Assembly (NCBI RefSeq): GCF_902498995.1
Contig: NZ_CABVLY010000002.1
Coordinates: 124,001 to 188,000, forward strand
DNA from: Burkholderia anthina
GTDB lineage: Bacteria; Pseudomonadota; Gammaproteobacteria; Burkholderiales; Burkholderiaceae
Reading direction: 5' to 3'
Length of the DNA stretch: 64,000 nt
Positions 17,768-25,012 of the stretch are shown here, in pieces. The position numbers and the translations under genes are program-made. Under the pieces are notes generated by a model. The model worked only from the letters and a program-made list of their open reading frames with translations. It was not told where the DNA came from and ran no database searches. The first letter of the stretch is position 1; every line of letters starts with the position of its first letter.

Positions 17768-19300
17768 TCAGCCCTTGGCCTTCGGCATCTGCGACACGAG
17801 CGACAAGCCGATGTCCATGCCCTCGACCTGGAAGTGCGGGATGATGAACAGCTTGATGCGGAAAAAGCCCGGGTTGTCCTCGATGTCCTCGACCGTCACC
17901 TTCGCCTCGCGCAGCGGGTGCGACGCCTGCAGCTCGTCGCCCGGATCCTTCATCTCGGTCACGAGCCCCTTGATCCAGTTGTTCAGCTCGAGTTCGAGCA
18001 GACGCCGGTCCTTGGTCGTGCCGATGTTCTCGCGCTGAATCAGCTTCAGGTAGTGCGCGATGCGCGACAGCAGGAAGATGTACGGCAAGCGCGCGTTGAT
18101 GCGGCTATTGGCCGTCGCCTCCTTCGTCTCGTACAACGCCGGCTTTTGCGTCGAGCTGGCCGAGAAGAAGCATGCGAAGTCGTGGTTCTTGTAGAACGAC
18201 AGCGGAATGAAGCCGAGATTCGCGAACTCGAACTCGCGCGTTTCCGGGATCAGCACTTCGGTCGGAATCTTCGGCTGCACACCGGTGCCGAGGTCATACA
18301 GGTGAACCGGCAGGTCTTCCACCTTGCCGCCTGCCTGCGGGCCGCGAATCTGCACGCACCAGCCGTTGCTGACGAAACTGCGCACCATGTTGGCCGCGAA
18401 CGCGAATGACGCGTTAACCCACAGATACTTGTCGTGATCCGGGCCCTTCACCGCCTCTTCGTAGTTGAACGCACGCACCGGCGTCGTATCCTTGCCGTAC
18501 GGCAGGCGGCCGAGCACGCGCGGCATCGTCAGGCCAACATAGCGCGCATCGTCGGTGTCGCGAAAACTCTTCCACTTGATGTACTCGGCACGATCGAAGT
18601 AGTTGCCGATGTCCTGGATGGACGCGACTTCCTCCATCGAATGCTTGCCGAAGAACGCTGCCCCCACCGAGCCGATGAACGGCATGTGCGCCGCAGCCGC
18701 AACCTTCGAAATATTGCGCAGCAGCGCGACATCCATCGGCGAGTTCGCGAATTCGAAATCGCTGATCATCGCGCTGATGGGCTGTCCGCCCGGCGTGTCG
18801 TACTCCTCAATGTACGCGAGACGATACAGGCCGCTCTGAATCAGCTCCGGCGAGTCCTCGAAGTCGCGCTGCAGCGCATCCCTCGATACATCCAGCGCCT
18901 CGATTCGGGCGTTCCTGCGGAAGTCCGTGCGCGACACGAGCATCTTCAGGCCGCGCCAGCGACCTTCGAGCGCCTGGAAATCCGGTGCATGCATGACCGC
19001 GTCGAGCTGACGGCCGATCTGCCGGTCAAGCTGCCCGATGTAAAAATCGAGCAGCGACTTGTCGAGCCGGTCGACCGGCTTGCGTTCCTTCGCGATCAGG
19101 TTGAGCAGCGCGTCCATGCCGCGCGCGACCCGCTCGTCGGCCGATGCCTCCGACAATGCGTCGTTGTCGCGGAATGCTTCCAGCGGCCGCGCCTCGGCGA
19201 CCGGCTTCAGGTTGATCTTGTTGCACAGCGTGGCGTAGACGCTGTCGTTTTCGAGCACCATCGTTTCCGTAGCGCCCTGGCGCGATTCATTCTGGTTCAT
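17768..19300 (-). CDS. tssC: T6SS contractile sheath large subunit TssC (VipB)
   Basis: 510 residues. With TssB it polymerises into the cytoplasmic sheath whose contraction drives Hcp/VgrG out; ClpV recycles it. Conserved TssC stretches are LEGRWRGLKMLVSRTDF, ISDFEFANSPMDVALL, FIGSVGAAFFG, CVQIRGPQAGGKVEDLPVHL and the C-terminal FFRIKLFIIPHFQVEGMD. The ATG at 19300 (MNQNESRQGATETMVLEND) has GAGAGA upstream; the open frame extends further 5' but overlaps tssB and has no family similarity. The gene is separated from tssB by 73 bases. Confidence 0.96.
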   Translation of the reverse strand: MNQNESRQGATETMVLENDSVYATLCNKINLKPVAEARPLEAFRDNDALSEASADERVARGMDALLNLIAKERKPVDRLDKSLLDFYIGQLDRQIGRQLDAVMHAPDFQALEGRWRGLKMLVSRTDFRRNARIEALDVSRDALQRDFEDSPELIQSGLYRLAYIEEYDTPGGQPISAMISDFEFANSPMDVALLRNISKVAAAAHMPFIGSVGAAFFGKHSMEEVASIQDIGNYFDRAEYIKWKSFRDTDDARYVGLTMPRVLGRLPYGKDTTPVRAFNYEEAVKGPDHDKYLWVNASFAFAANMVRSFVSNGWCVQIRGPQAGGKVEDLPVHLYDLGTGVQPKIPTEVLIPETREFEFANLGFIPLSFYKNHDFACFFSASSTQKPALYETKEATANSRINARLPYIFLLSRIAHYLKLIQRENIGTTKDRRLLELELNNWIKGLVTEMKDPGDELQASHPLREAKVTVEDIEDNPGFFRIKLFIIPHFQVEGMDIGLSLVSQMPKAKG

Positions 19301-19373
19301 GTGTCTCTCAGTCACGTTTGGTATGGCTGCCTGGTTGCGGGAGGCGGTGACGGCCTTCTTGGGCCGGCCGCGC

Positions 19374-19886
19374 TCACGCATGGCCTTCCTGTTGCAGGGT
19401 AGCCGTCGCGATTTGCCCCAGTTCGCCACGCAGCTTGTCGGAGAGGCGCTGGTCCTTCAGGATCTTCTCGAACTCACGGCGGAACATGACGTTGTCGAGC
19501 AGATTCGACTTGAGGTCGCGCAACAGATTGCGCATCGCCAGCATCGCTTGCAGCTCGGGAATCTGGCGAGCAACCTGCTCGGGCTCGAAATCCTTCATCG
19601 AGCGGAACGAGAGATTGACGGGCAGTTCCGAGCCGTCGCCGGTCAGGGTGTTCTCCGCGGCAATCTTGAGATCCGGCGCGTAGTCGGCCAGGACTGCATC
19701 GAAGTTGTTCTTGTCGATATTGACCTTCTTGCGTTCGGCCAGCGGCGCCTGTTCACGGCCCGCGCTGAAGTCGCCCGCGACGAGCAGCTTCAACGGCAAC
19801 TCGACCTTCTTCTGGGCCCCGCCCGTATGCAAATCCAGCGTAATCGAGACACGGCTCTTTGGAATTTCCCTCTGGAAGCTATCCAT
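19374..19886 (-). CDS. tssB: T6SS contractile sheath small subunit TssB (VipA)
   Basis: 170 residues, normal length. TssB forms the sheath protomer with TssC. The sequence shows SFQREIPKSRVSITLDLHTGG, the VELPLKLLVAGDFSAG segment, a central NIDKNNFDAVLADYAPDL and a helical FEPEQVARQIPELQAMLAMR region, all hallmarks. The ATG at 19886 with AAGGA 10-12 bases upstream is preferred over a TTG two codons earlier. It is the first gene of the leftward arm and faces tssK across the shared control region. Confidence 0.96.
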   Translation of the reverse strand: MDSFQREIPKSRVSITLDLHTGGAQKKVELPLKLLVAGDFSAGREQAPLAERKKVNIDKNNFDAVLADYAPDLKIAAENTLTGDGSELPVNLSFRSMKDFEPEQVARQIPELQAMLAMRNLLRDLKSNLLDNVMFRREFEKILKDQRLSDKLRGELGQIATATLQQEGHA

Positions 19887-20483
19887 TTGCAATCCTTATT
19901 TAGTGGTGATCAAGCGTTGGACAGGAGCACGGCGCATTCAACACGATGGTCTCGTCGATACATCACGCGTGGGATTCAATGCGCGGCATGTCTCGATCGA
20001 TACTTCATCGCATGATCTCCGCTCGCATGAATGAATCGCATCGAACTTATACACGGCAAACGCTTACGCAGTCAAAGCGCGTCGTTCAAAAACCACAATC
20101 ACCAAATGCAAAAAATCGCAAACATTCCGAAACAATTAACAAATTGAAAAGACACCGAATATTTTAGAGATAAATGTCACTCCAACCAGGAATAGCACCA
20201 TTCCAATTCGTCCACGACCTCCGGCACCCCTTATCGGACGAAGGACTTTTCGTTTCCCACTGCCCACATGCCCGTCTTTCCACGGACACAAAACCCGTCC
20301 GAAAATCCATATATCCCAAAAATAATCGCTCAACGAACCGTCTCATTTGTTCACATTTCCAGGTTTGTCATTAGTAAACCGAACTAATGTTATTTTCAAA
20401 AAATTGTTGTACGGCACAAAAAATGTCATGTATAGGTTACGCCCTTGAACCGAATAACGAACAGACACACCACACGAGAGACC
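19887..20483. promoter_or_regulatory. Divergent tssB/tssK control region, AT-rich, with nested inverted repeats
   Basis: 597 bases without a convincing gene, notably more AT-rich than its surroundings. For the rightward arm a sigma70-like pair TTGTAC (20407-20412) and TATAGG (20431-20436), 18 bases apart, precedes tssK. Just upstream are two overlapping inverted repeats: GGTTT/AAACC (20362-20366, 20376-20380) and TTAGT/ACTAA (20371-20375, 20383-20387), a plausible operator. Leftward promoter elements for tssB should lie between 19890 and 20170, but none is clear-cut. The AT-richness would suit silencing by an H-NS/MvaT-like protein; that is inference. Confidence 0.6.
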
Positions 20484-21836
20484 ATGCGAATCGCGAAGCC
20501 GCTATGGCACGAGGGCCTCATCCTGACGCAGCAGCATTTTCAGCAACAGGATAGATGGGCGGAATTTGCGCTACGTCAGTACGCCTGCGCGGCTATGGCG
20601 CAGCCGTGGGGAACGCTTGGCGTAGAGATCGACGAAGAAGCGCTGTCGACAGGGCGCCTGAAACTCGCCCGCCTGAGGCTGTGTTTTCCGGACGGCACCC
20701 CGATCGATACGACCGTCGCCGATACACTCCCGTCTGCGCGCGATCTGACGCAAGGTGTGCCAGCGGACATGCAGAGCGTCGTTGTGTTCGCAGCGCTCGC
20801 GTTATCGGATGCGAATGGCAGCAACTGCCGTTTCGACGAGACGTCGCTCGCTCGCCCACGGCGCGCTTACCGTGAATTCGTCAAGGTCGGCGACCTGAAC
20901 GGAGCCGGCGACGCGGAAATCGCAGTCGAACGGCATGCAGTGCGGCTGGTGTTCGACTTCGAGTCGCACGCCGACGACACGGTCTGTGCGATCGCGCGAC
21001 TGACGCGCGGATCTGGCGGCCAGTTCCAGGTCGATCGACAATTCGTGCCGCCGTGCCTCACGCTCGGCGGCCATCCACTGCACATCGAGCGGATCAATCG
21101 TCTGGCAGACATCCTGCACGCCAGGACGCTCGCGCTCGGTACGCGTCGCAGCGAACGCATCGCCGAGGTCGCGGAATACGGCGTGGCCGACGTGCAACTC
21201 TTCTGGCTGCTGCATTGCATCCACGCGGCATGGCCGCAGTTGCGATTGTTCGCCGCGCATCCGGGTCGCCCTCCAGAGCATCTGTACACGACACTCGCGC
21301 AATTGACGAGCGCGCTGATGACGTTCTCGACCGAAGCGCAGCTCACCGACATTCCGGCGTACGACCATGCGCGAGCCGACGAGGTGTTCGCGAGACTGGA
21401 ATCGCTGATCCGCAATCTGCTCGACGCCATCATTCCGTCGCGGGTCGTATCGATCGGCCTCACCCGCAAGGGGCCGACCACCTGGACTGGCCAGTTCCTC
21501 GACGAACGGATCGTCGCGGATGCCGCCGACTGGTATCTGTCGGTCAACGCGCCGATGCCCGTGTTCGAGCTGGTCGAACAGTTTCCACGGCTTTGCAAGA
21601 TCGGTGCTCCCGACGACGTCGAACACATCATCAATTCGGCTCTGCTAGGCGTCCCGCTCAAGGCTGTCCATCGCGTGCCGGGCGCGATCCCGGTGCGTCT
21701 GGACAATCAGTATTTCGCGCTGGACGCGTCCAGTGCCGTGCACGCGAAGATGCTTGCCGCGCGAGCCTGCCAGATCTACCTGCCCTCGTCGGTACCGGAC
21801 GCTTCGCTCGAACTTTACGCCGTGTTGCGTTCATGA
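20484..21836 (+). CDS. tssK: T6SS baseplate-to-membrane adaptor TssK
   Basis: 450 residues. TssK trimers link the baseplate wedges to TssL/TssM at the inner membrane. It opens with MRIAKPLWHEGLILTQQHFQ, the defining family motif, followed by QQDRWAEFALRQ. The central shoulder domain and the C-terminal receptor-binding head end in a conserved PVRLDNQYFALD stretch. The ATG at 20484 has GAGAG upstream; 13 in-frame upstream codons from a TTG are rejected because the family starts at MRIAKP. First gene of the rightward arm. Its stop overlaps tssL as ATGA. Confidence 0.95.
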   Translation: MRIAKPLWHEGLILTQQHFQQQDRWAEFALRQYACAAMAQPWGTLGVEIDEEALSTGRLKLARLRLCFPDGTPIDTTVADTLPSARDLTQGVPADMQSVVVFAALALSDANGSNCRFDETSLARPRRAYREFVKVGDLNGAGDAEIAVERHAVRLVFDFESHADDTVCAIARLTRGSGGQFQVDRQFVPPCLTLGGHPLHIERINRLADILHARTLALGTRRSERIAEVAEYGVADVQLFWLLHCIHAAWPQLRLFAAHPGRPPEHLYTTLAQLTSALMTFSTEAQLTDIPAYDHARADEVFARLESLIRNLLDAIIPSRVVSIGLTRKGPTTWTGQFLDERIVADAADWYLSVNAPMPVFELVEQFPRLCKIGAPDDVEHIINSALLGVPLKAVHRVPGAIPVRLDNQYFALDASSAVHAKMLAARACQIYLPSSVPDASLELYAVLRS

Positions 21837-22564
21837 ACGCCCTGACTACCAACCGAAACGACACCGCCCTGATGCCGAACGCGACGGGCGCCAGCAACCC
21901 GCCCAGAGACGGGATGCGCGATCTGCTGCGCGACACCGCGCTGCTTGTGACGACGCTCGCTTCCGGCGGACGGGCTCAGGACTCGGTCGCCTTGCGGGCC
22001 CGATGCAAGCAGCTTGTCGAACAATTCTCGAGCGCCCTCCAGCAACGGGGATTTCCGGACGACGTGCGCAACGAGGTACTGATTGCGCAGTGCGGGCTGC
22101 TCGACGAGACAGCGCTGCGACACCTGCCCGGTGAATCCCGGGCTGCATGGGAGCGCGAGCCGCTACAGGTGGAACAGTTCAATCTGCACGAAGCCGGTGA
22201 ACGCGTATTCGAGCGGATCGACGCGCGCATGCGCGAACCAGCGCCGCCCGTCGCGTTGCTCGAGTGTTACTCGGCCATCCTCGGGATGGGATTCGTCGGC
22301 CGGTACGCTCGTGACGGTGAAGCCGAGCGGACTGCGCTGATCGCGTCGTTGAATGCCAGACTGGAAACACTGCGCCCCGCCCCGGATCGGCCATTCATCG
22401 CGGATCGCGTCGAACGGCGCGTGTCCGACTGGTTCTACCGGCTGTCTCCATGGGCGATCGCCGGACTCGCGTGCATCGCCGCCGCGATCGTATGGGGCGT
22501 CTGGTCGACCATACTCGACGGGCAGCTCGCACACCTTGTGGCGACAAAGGCCATTCGCCCGTGA
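21833..22564 (+). CDS. tssL: T6SS inner-membrane protein TssL (DotU family)
   Basis: 243 residues, the short DotU form without its own peptidoglycan-binding domain. A cytoplasmic helical domain carries the family signatures EVLIAQCGLLDETAL, LQVEQFNLHEAGERVFERID and LECYSAILGMGFVGRY. A single C-terminal membrane helix lies at about residues 208-228 (WAIAGLACIAAAIVWGVWS) with a short periplasmic tail. The ATG at 21833 overlaps the tssK stop. The stop overlaps the next gene as GTGA, so TssK, TssL and the OmpA-domain protein are made together. The missing peptidoglycan anchor is probably provided by that next protein. Confidence 0.95.
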   Translation: MNALTTNRNDTALMPNATGASNPPRDGMRDLLRDTALLVTTLASGGRAQDSVALRARCKQLVEQFSSALQQRGFPDDVRNEVLIAQCGLLDETALRHLPGESRAAWEREPLQVEQFNLHEAGERVFERIDARMREPAPPVALLECYSAILGMGFVGRYARDGEAERTALIASLNARLETLRPAPDRPFIADRVERRVSDWFYRLSPWAIAGLACIAAAIVWGVWSTILDGQLAHLVATKAIRP

Positions 22565-24282
22565 AATCCGACCTGCCTGCTCTCTCTGCAGCATCGAAGC
22601 GGCCGCCCGATCGCGGCCACGAAGGGCTCGGGTACCCATCCCGGGTCATGGTCACGTTCGCAACTGTGCTGGGGCTCGCCGTGATCTGGCTGGTGCTTCC
22701 GCTCGGGTCCGGCGTCGCCTGGACACTTTCGGCCATCGCCGGGATGGTCGCGCTCGCGCTAACGGTGTGGTGTACGTGCAGGCTTGGCCACGCGCGTAGC
22801 CAGAGCGCGCAGGTGCTGGCCGCGCTGGGCGCAGCGACGGCTGACATTCCGGTCACGCTGCGCACGCGCATGCCGCTCGTGCTGGTGACCGGCGACGGTC
22901 TGCCCGCACTGTTCGACCGTACGGGAGAGGCCCGGCACGTGCACCTCGGCGACGGCGGCATCTGGCTGCGCGTCGATCGCCCCCAGGATCTGCCGCGCTT
23001 GGCCGTTGCGGTCAGGCAGTGGCGCGACGGGCGGGCGCCGGACGGCGTCGTGCTGTCCGTCGCGCCTGCGCTGCACGCGGAAACCGACACGCTGACGCAA
23101 AACTTGCGTGCCGTACGGCAGGCCGTCGCCGATGCCGCCCGCATGCTGGGTACGCGGCTACCCGGCTACGTCGCGGTCTACCAGCGGCTCACCACCGGCC
23201 CTGTCGACCTCTCGACGCCGATGTGGTACGGCGTGTCGTCGGCCGCGCGCCTGACGGGTGGCCAACGTTTCGAATCCGTGGTCCGCGCAGCGGAAAACGA
23301 GGTCGAGCGCGCGGCCGGCGATCGCGTTGCGGCAACGCGCGCCGCCGCCCTGGCCTCCATCGTCGGCTGGACGCAGCGCGTGGTTTTCGGCGCACTGACG
23401 GACCGACAACAGCCGGCGGCGCAATGCGCGCTGTTCGGCGCCGGCTGGATCGACTGCGGACCGGCAAGTGCGCCCCGAAATCCGTGGGAACGCGACGTCG
23501 AAATGCGGACGCGCGTGGCGCGTGTAACCTCCACCGCCTCGCCGACGCCGTGGCCGCTCCCGCAGTCGCTGATCGAGGCGATGCCGCGGCGATACTGGAT
23601 GTCTCCTCGTCAGGCCGCCGTGGGCCACGCCCTGACCCTGCTCGCCTGCACCGCTGCCGTCGCATTCTGGGGTGCAGCCAGGAACAACGAAGCACTGCTG
23701 GATCGTATCGCCGCCGATCTCGGCCGCTATTCGACAATCCCGGTAAAGCACGATGACGCAAAGCGGGACGCGCTGCAGGCGCTCGTGGCCGATCGGGATC
23801 AACTCGACCGCTACGCGCGCACCGGTATTCCGCTGCGCTTGTCGTTCGGCATGTATCGGGGCGCACAGCTGATGCCGGTGCTGAACAACGCGATCGCATC
23901 TTACGAGCCGCCTCCACCCCCGCCTGCTGTCGTCTCGCTCGACAGCATGTCACTGTTCGACAGCGGCAAGGCACTGCTGAAGCCGGGGTCGAACCGTGCC
24001 ATGGTCAGCGCACTCGACATGATCAACGCGCATCCCGATAAACGCATCCTCGTCGCCGGCTACACCGACAACGTGGGCAATCCGGACAGCAACCTGAAGC
24101 TGTCGACCGCGCGCGCGGAGGCCGTGCGCGACTGGCTGGTCGACGCATCCGGCATTTCCGCGACCCGGTTTGCGATTCAAGGCTACGGCATGACGCGCCC
24201 GCTTTCGAGCAACGACACACCCGACGGTCGCGCGCGAAACCGTCGCGTGGAAATTACCCTGGTGCCGGACACGGAAAAGTAG
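22561..24282 (+). CDS. T6SS membrane protein with ImcF-like region and C-terminal OmpA domain
   Basis: 573 residues from a GTG at 22561 that overlaps the tssL stop. Two membrane helices lie at about residues 29-49 and 52-70, a third at about 373-393. Between them, PLVLVTGDGLPALFDRTG and VAVRQWRDGRAPDGVVLSVA mirror the layout of the neighbouring TssM NTPase-like domain (VLVAGD and LRRRRPVDAIVAVTR), also without a P-loop. The C-terminal 115 residues are an OmpA/MotB peptidoglycan-binding domain with LFDSGKALLKPGSN, GYTDNVGNPDSNLKLSTARA and NRRVEITL. It probably anchors the TssL/TssM complex to the cell wall, like TagL. The combination is a fusion of ImcF-like and OmpA parts. Confidence 0.85.
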   Translation: MKSDLPALSAASKRPPDRGHEGLGYPSRVMVTFATVLGLAVIWLVLPLGSGVAWTLSAIAGMVALALTVWCTCRLGHARSQSAQVLAALGAATADIPVTLRTRMPLVLVTGDGLPALFDRTGEARHVHLGDGGIWLRVDRPQDLPRLAVAVRQWRDGRAPDGVVLSVAPALHAETDTLTQNLRAVRQAVADAARMLGTRLPGYVAVYQRLTTGPVDLSTPMWYGVSSAARLTGGQRFESVVRAAENEVERAAGDRVAATRAAALASIVGWTQRVVFGALTDRQQPAAQCALFGAGWIDCGPASAPRNPWERDVEMRTRVARVTSTASPTPWPLPQSLIEAMPRRYWMSPRQAAVGHALTLLACTAAVAFWGAARNNEALLDRIAADLGRYSTIPVKHDDAKRDALQALVADRDQLDRYARTGIPLRLSFGMYRGAQLMPVLNNAIASYEPPPPPPAVVSLDSMSLFDSGKALLKPGSNRAMVSALDMINAHPDKRILVAGYTDNVGNPDSNLKLSTARAEAVRDWLVDASGISATRFAIQGYGMTRPLSSNDTPDGRARNRRVEITLVPDTEK

Positions 24283-24390
24283 CCATTCAGGTTCAGCCCC
24301 CGAGGCAATCCGCTTCGGGATTCTCAAGCTCAAGGGCTAGCTCCCGGTGAGTTCAGTAGTGCGTAACAGTAGAAGAAAAGGAGTAAGGAA

Positions 24391-24876
24391 ATGGCAATTC
24401 CGGCCTATATGTGGCTCAAGGACGACGGCGGCGCCGACATCAAAGGTTCGGTGACGGTTCAGGACCGCGAAGGCAGCGTCGAACTCGTTGCGTTCGACCA
24501 CGGCGTGCATATCCCGACCGACGGCAACACCGGCAAGCTGACGGGCACGCGCGTCCACAAGCCGATCACGTTGACGAAGGAAACCGACGCGTCGACGCCG
24601 TACCTGTACAAGGCCGTGACGAGCGGCCAGACGCTCAAGTCGGTCGAGATCAAGTGGTACAAGATCGACGACGCGGGCAAGGAAAAGGAGTACTTCAACA
24701 CGAAGCTCGACAACGTGAAGATCGTCGCCGTGAATCCGGTCATGCATGACATCAAGAACCCGGACTACGAGAAGCACAACCACCTCGAAAACGTGGAGCT
24801 TCGCTACGAAACGATCACCTGGTCGTACAAGGACGGCAACATTATCCACAAGGACACCTGGAACGAGCGGTCCTGA
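24391..24876 (+). CDS. hcp: T6SS inner-tube protein Hcp (TssD)
   Basis: 161 residues. Hexameric Hcp rings stack into the tube expelled by sheath contraction. Sequence marks are AIPAYMWLKDDGGADIKGSV, VHIPTDGNTGKLTGTRVHKP and the C-terminal ITWSYKDGNIIHKDTWNE. A strong AGGAG stands upstream of the ATG at 24391, fitting the high expression Hcp needs. It follows the OmpA-domain gene by 108 bases, a spacer containing a small stem-loop (AATCC/GGATT around 24305-24322), and is followed by two hairpins that should reduce read-through into clpV. Confidence 0.97.
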   Translation: MAIPAYMWLKDDGGADIKGSVTVQDREGSVELVAFDHGVHIPTDGNTGKLTGTRVHKPITLTKETDASTPYLYKAVTSGQTLKSVEIKWYKIDDAGKEKEYFNTKLDNVKIVAVNPVMHDIKNPDYEKHNHLENVELRYETITWSYKDGNIIHKDTWNERS

Positions 24877-24891
24877 TCCTTGCCGAGGATC

Positions 24892-24944
24892 GAACCGCCG
24901 GCTCCGCGAGCGGTTCTTTTGCCAGCCTGACCGGTTCAGGCTGG
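24892..24944 (+). terminator. Double hairpin after hcp
   Basis: First stem GAACCGC (24892-24898) pairs with GCGGTTC (24910-24916) and is followed by TTTT. Immediately after, CCAGCCTGA (24922-24930) pairs with TCAGGCTGG (24936-24944) around a five-base loop, followed by TCTTCCT. The first has intrinsic-terminator form. The position between hcp and clpV suits partial termination so that hcp mRNA exceeds clpV mRNA. Confidence 0.7.
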
Positions 24945-25012
24945 TCTTCCTGTCCTAGACACCGGGCCCGGCCAACGGCCGCTCCTCGCCTCCTCCCTCT
25001 TCAGACATCGAC

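Noticed and set aside
20174..20374. 66-codon frame in the tssB-tssK control region
   Set aside because: No ribosome-binding site, no recognisable features, and it lies in AT-rich regulatory DNA.
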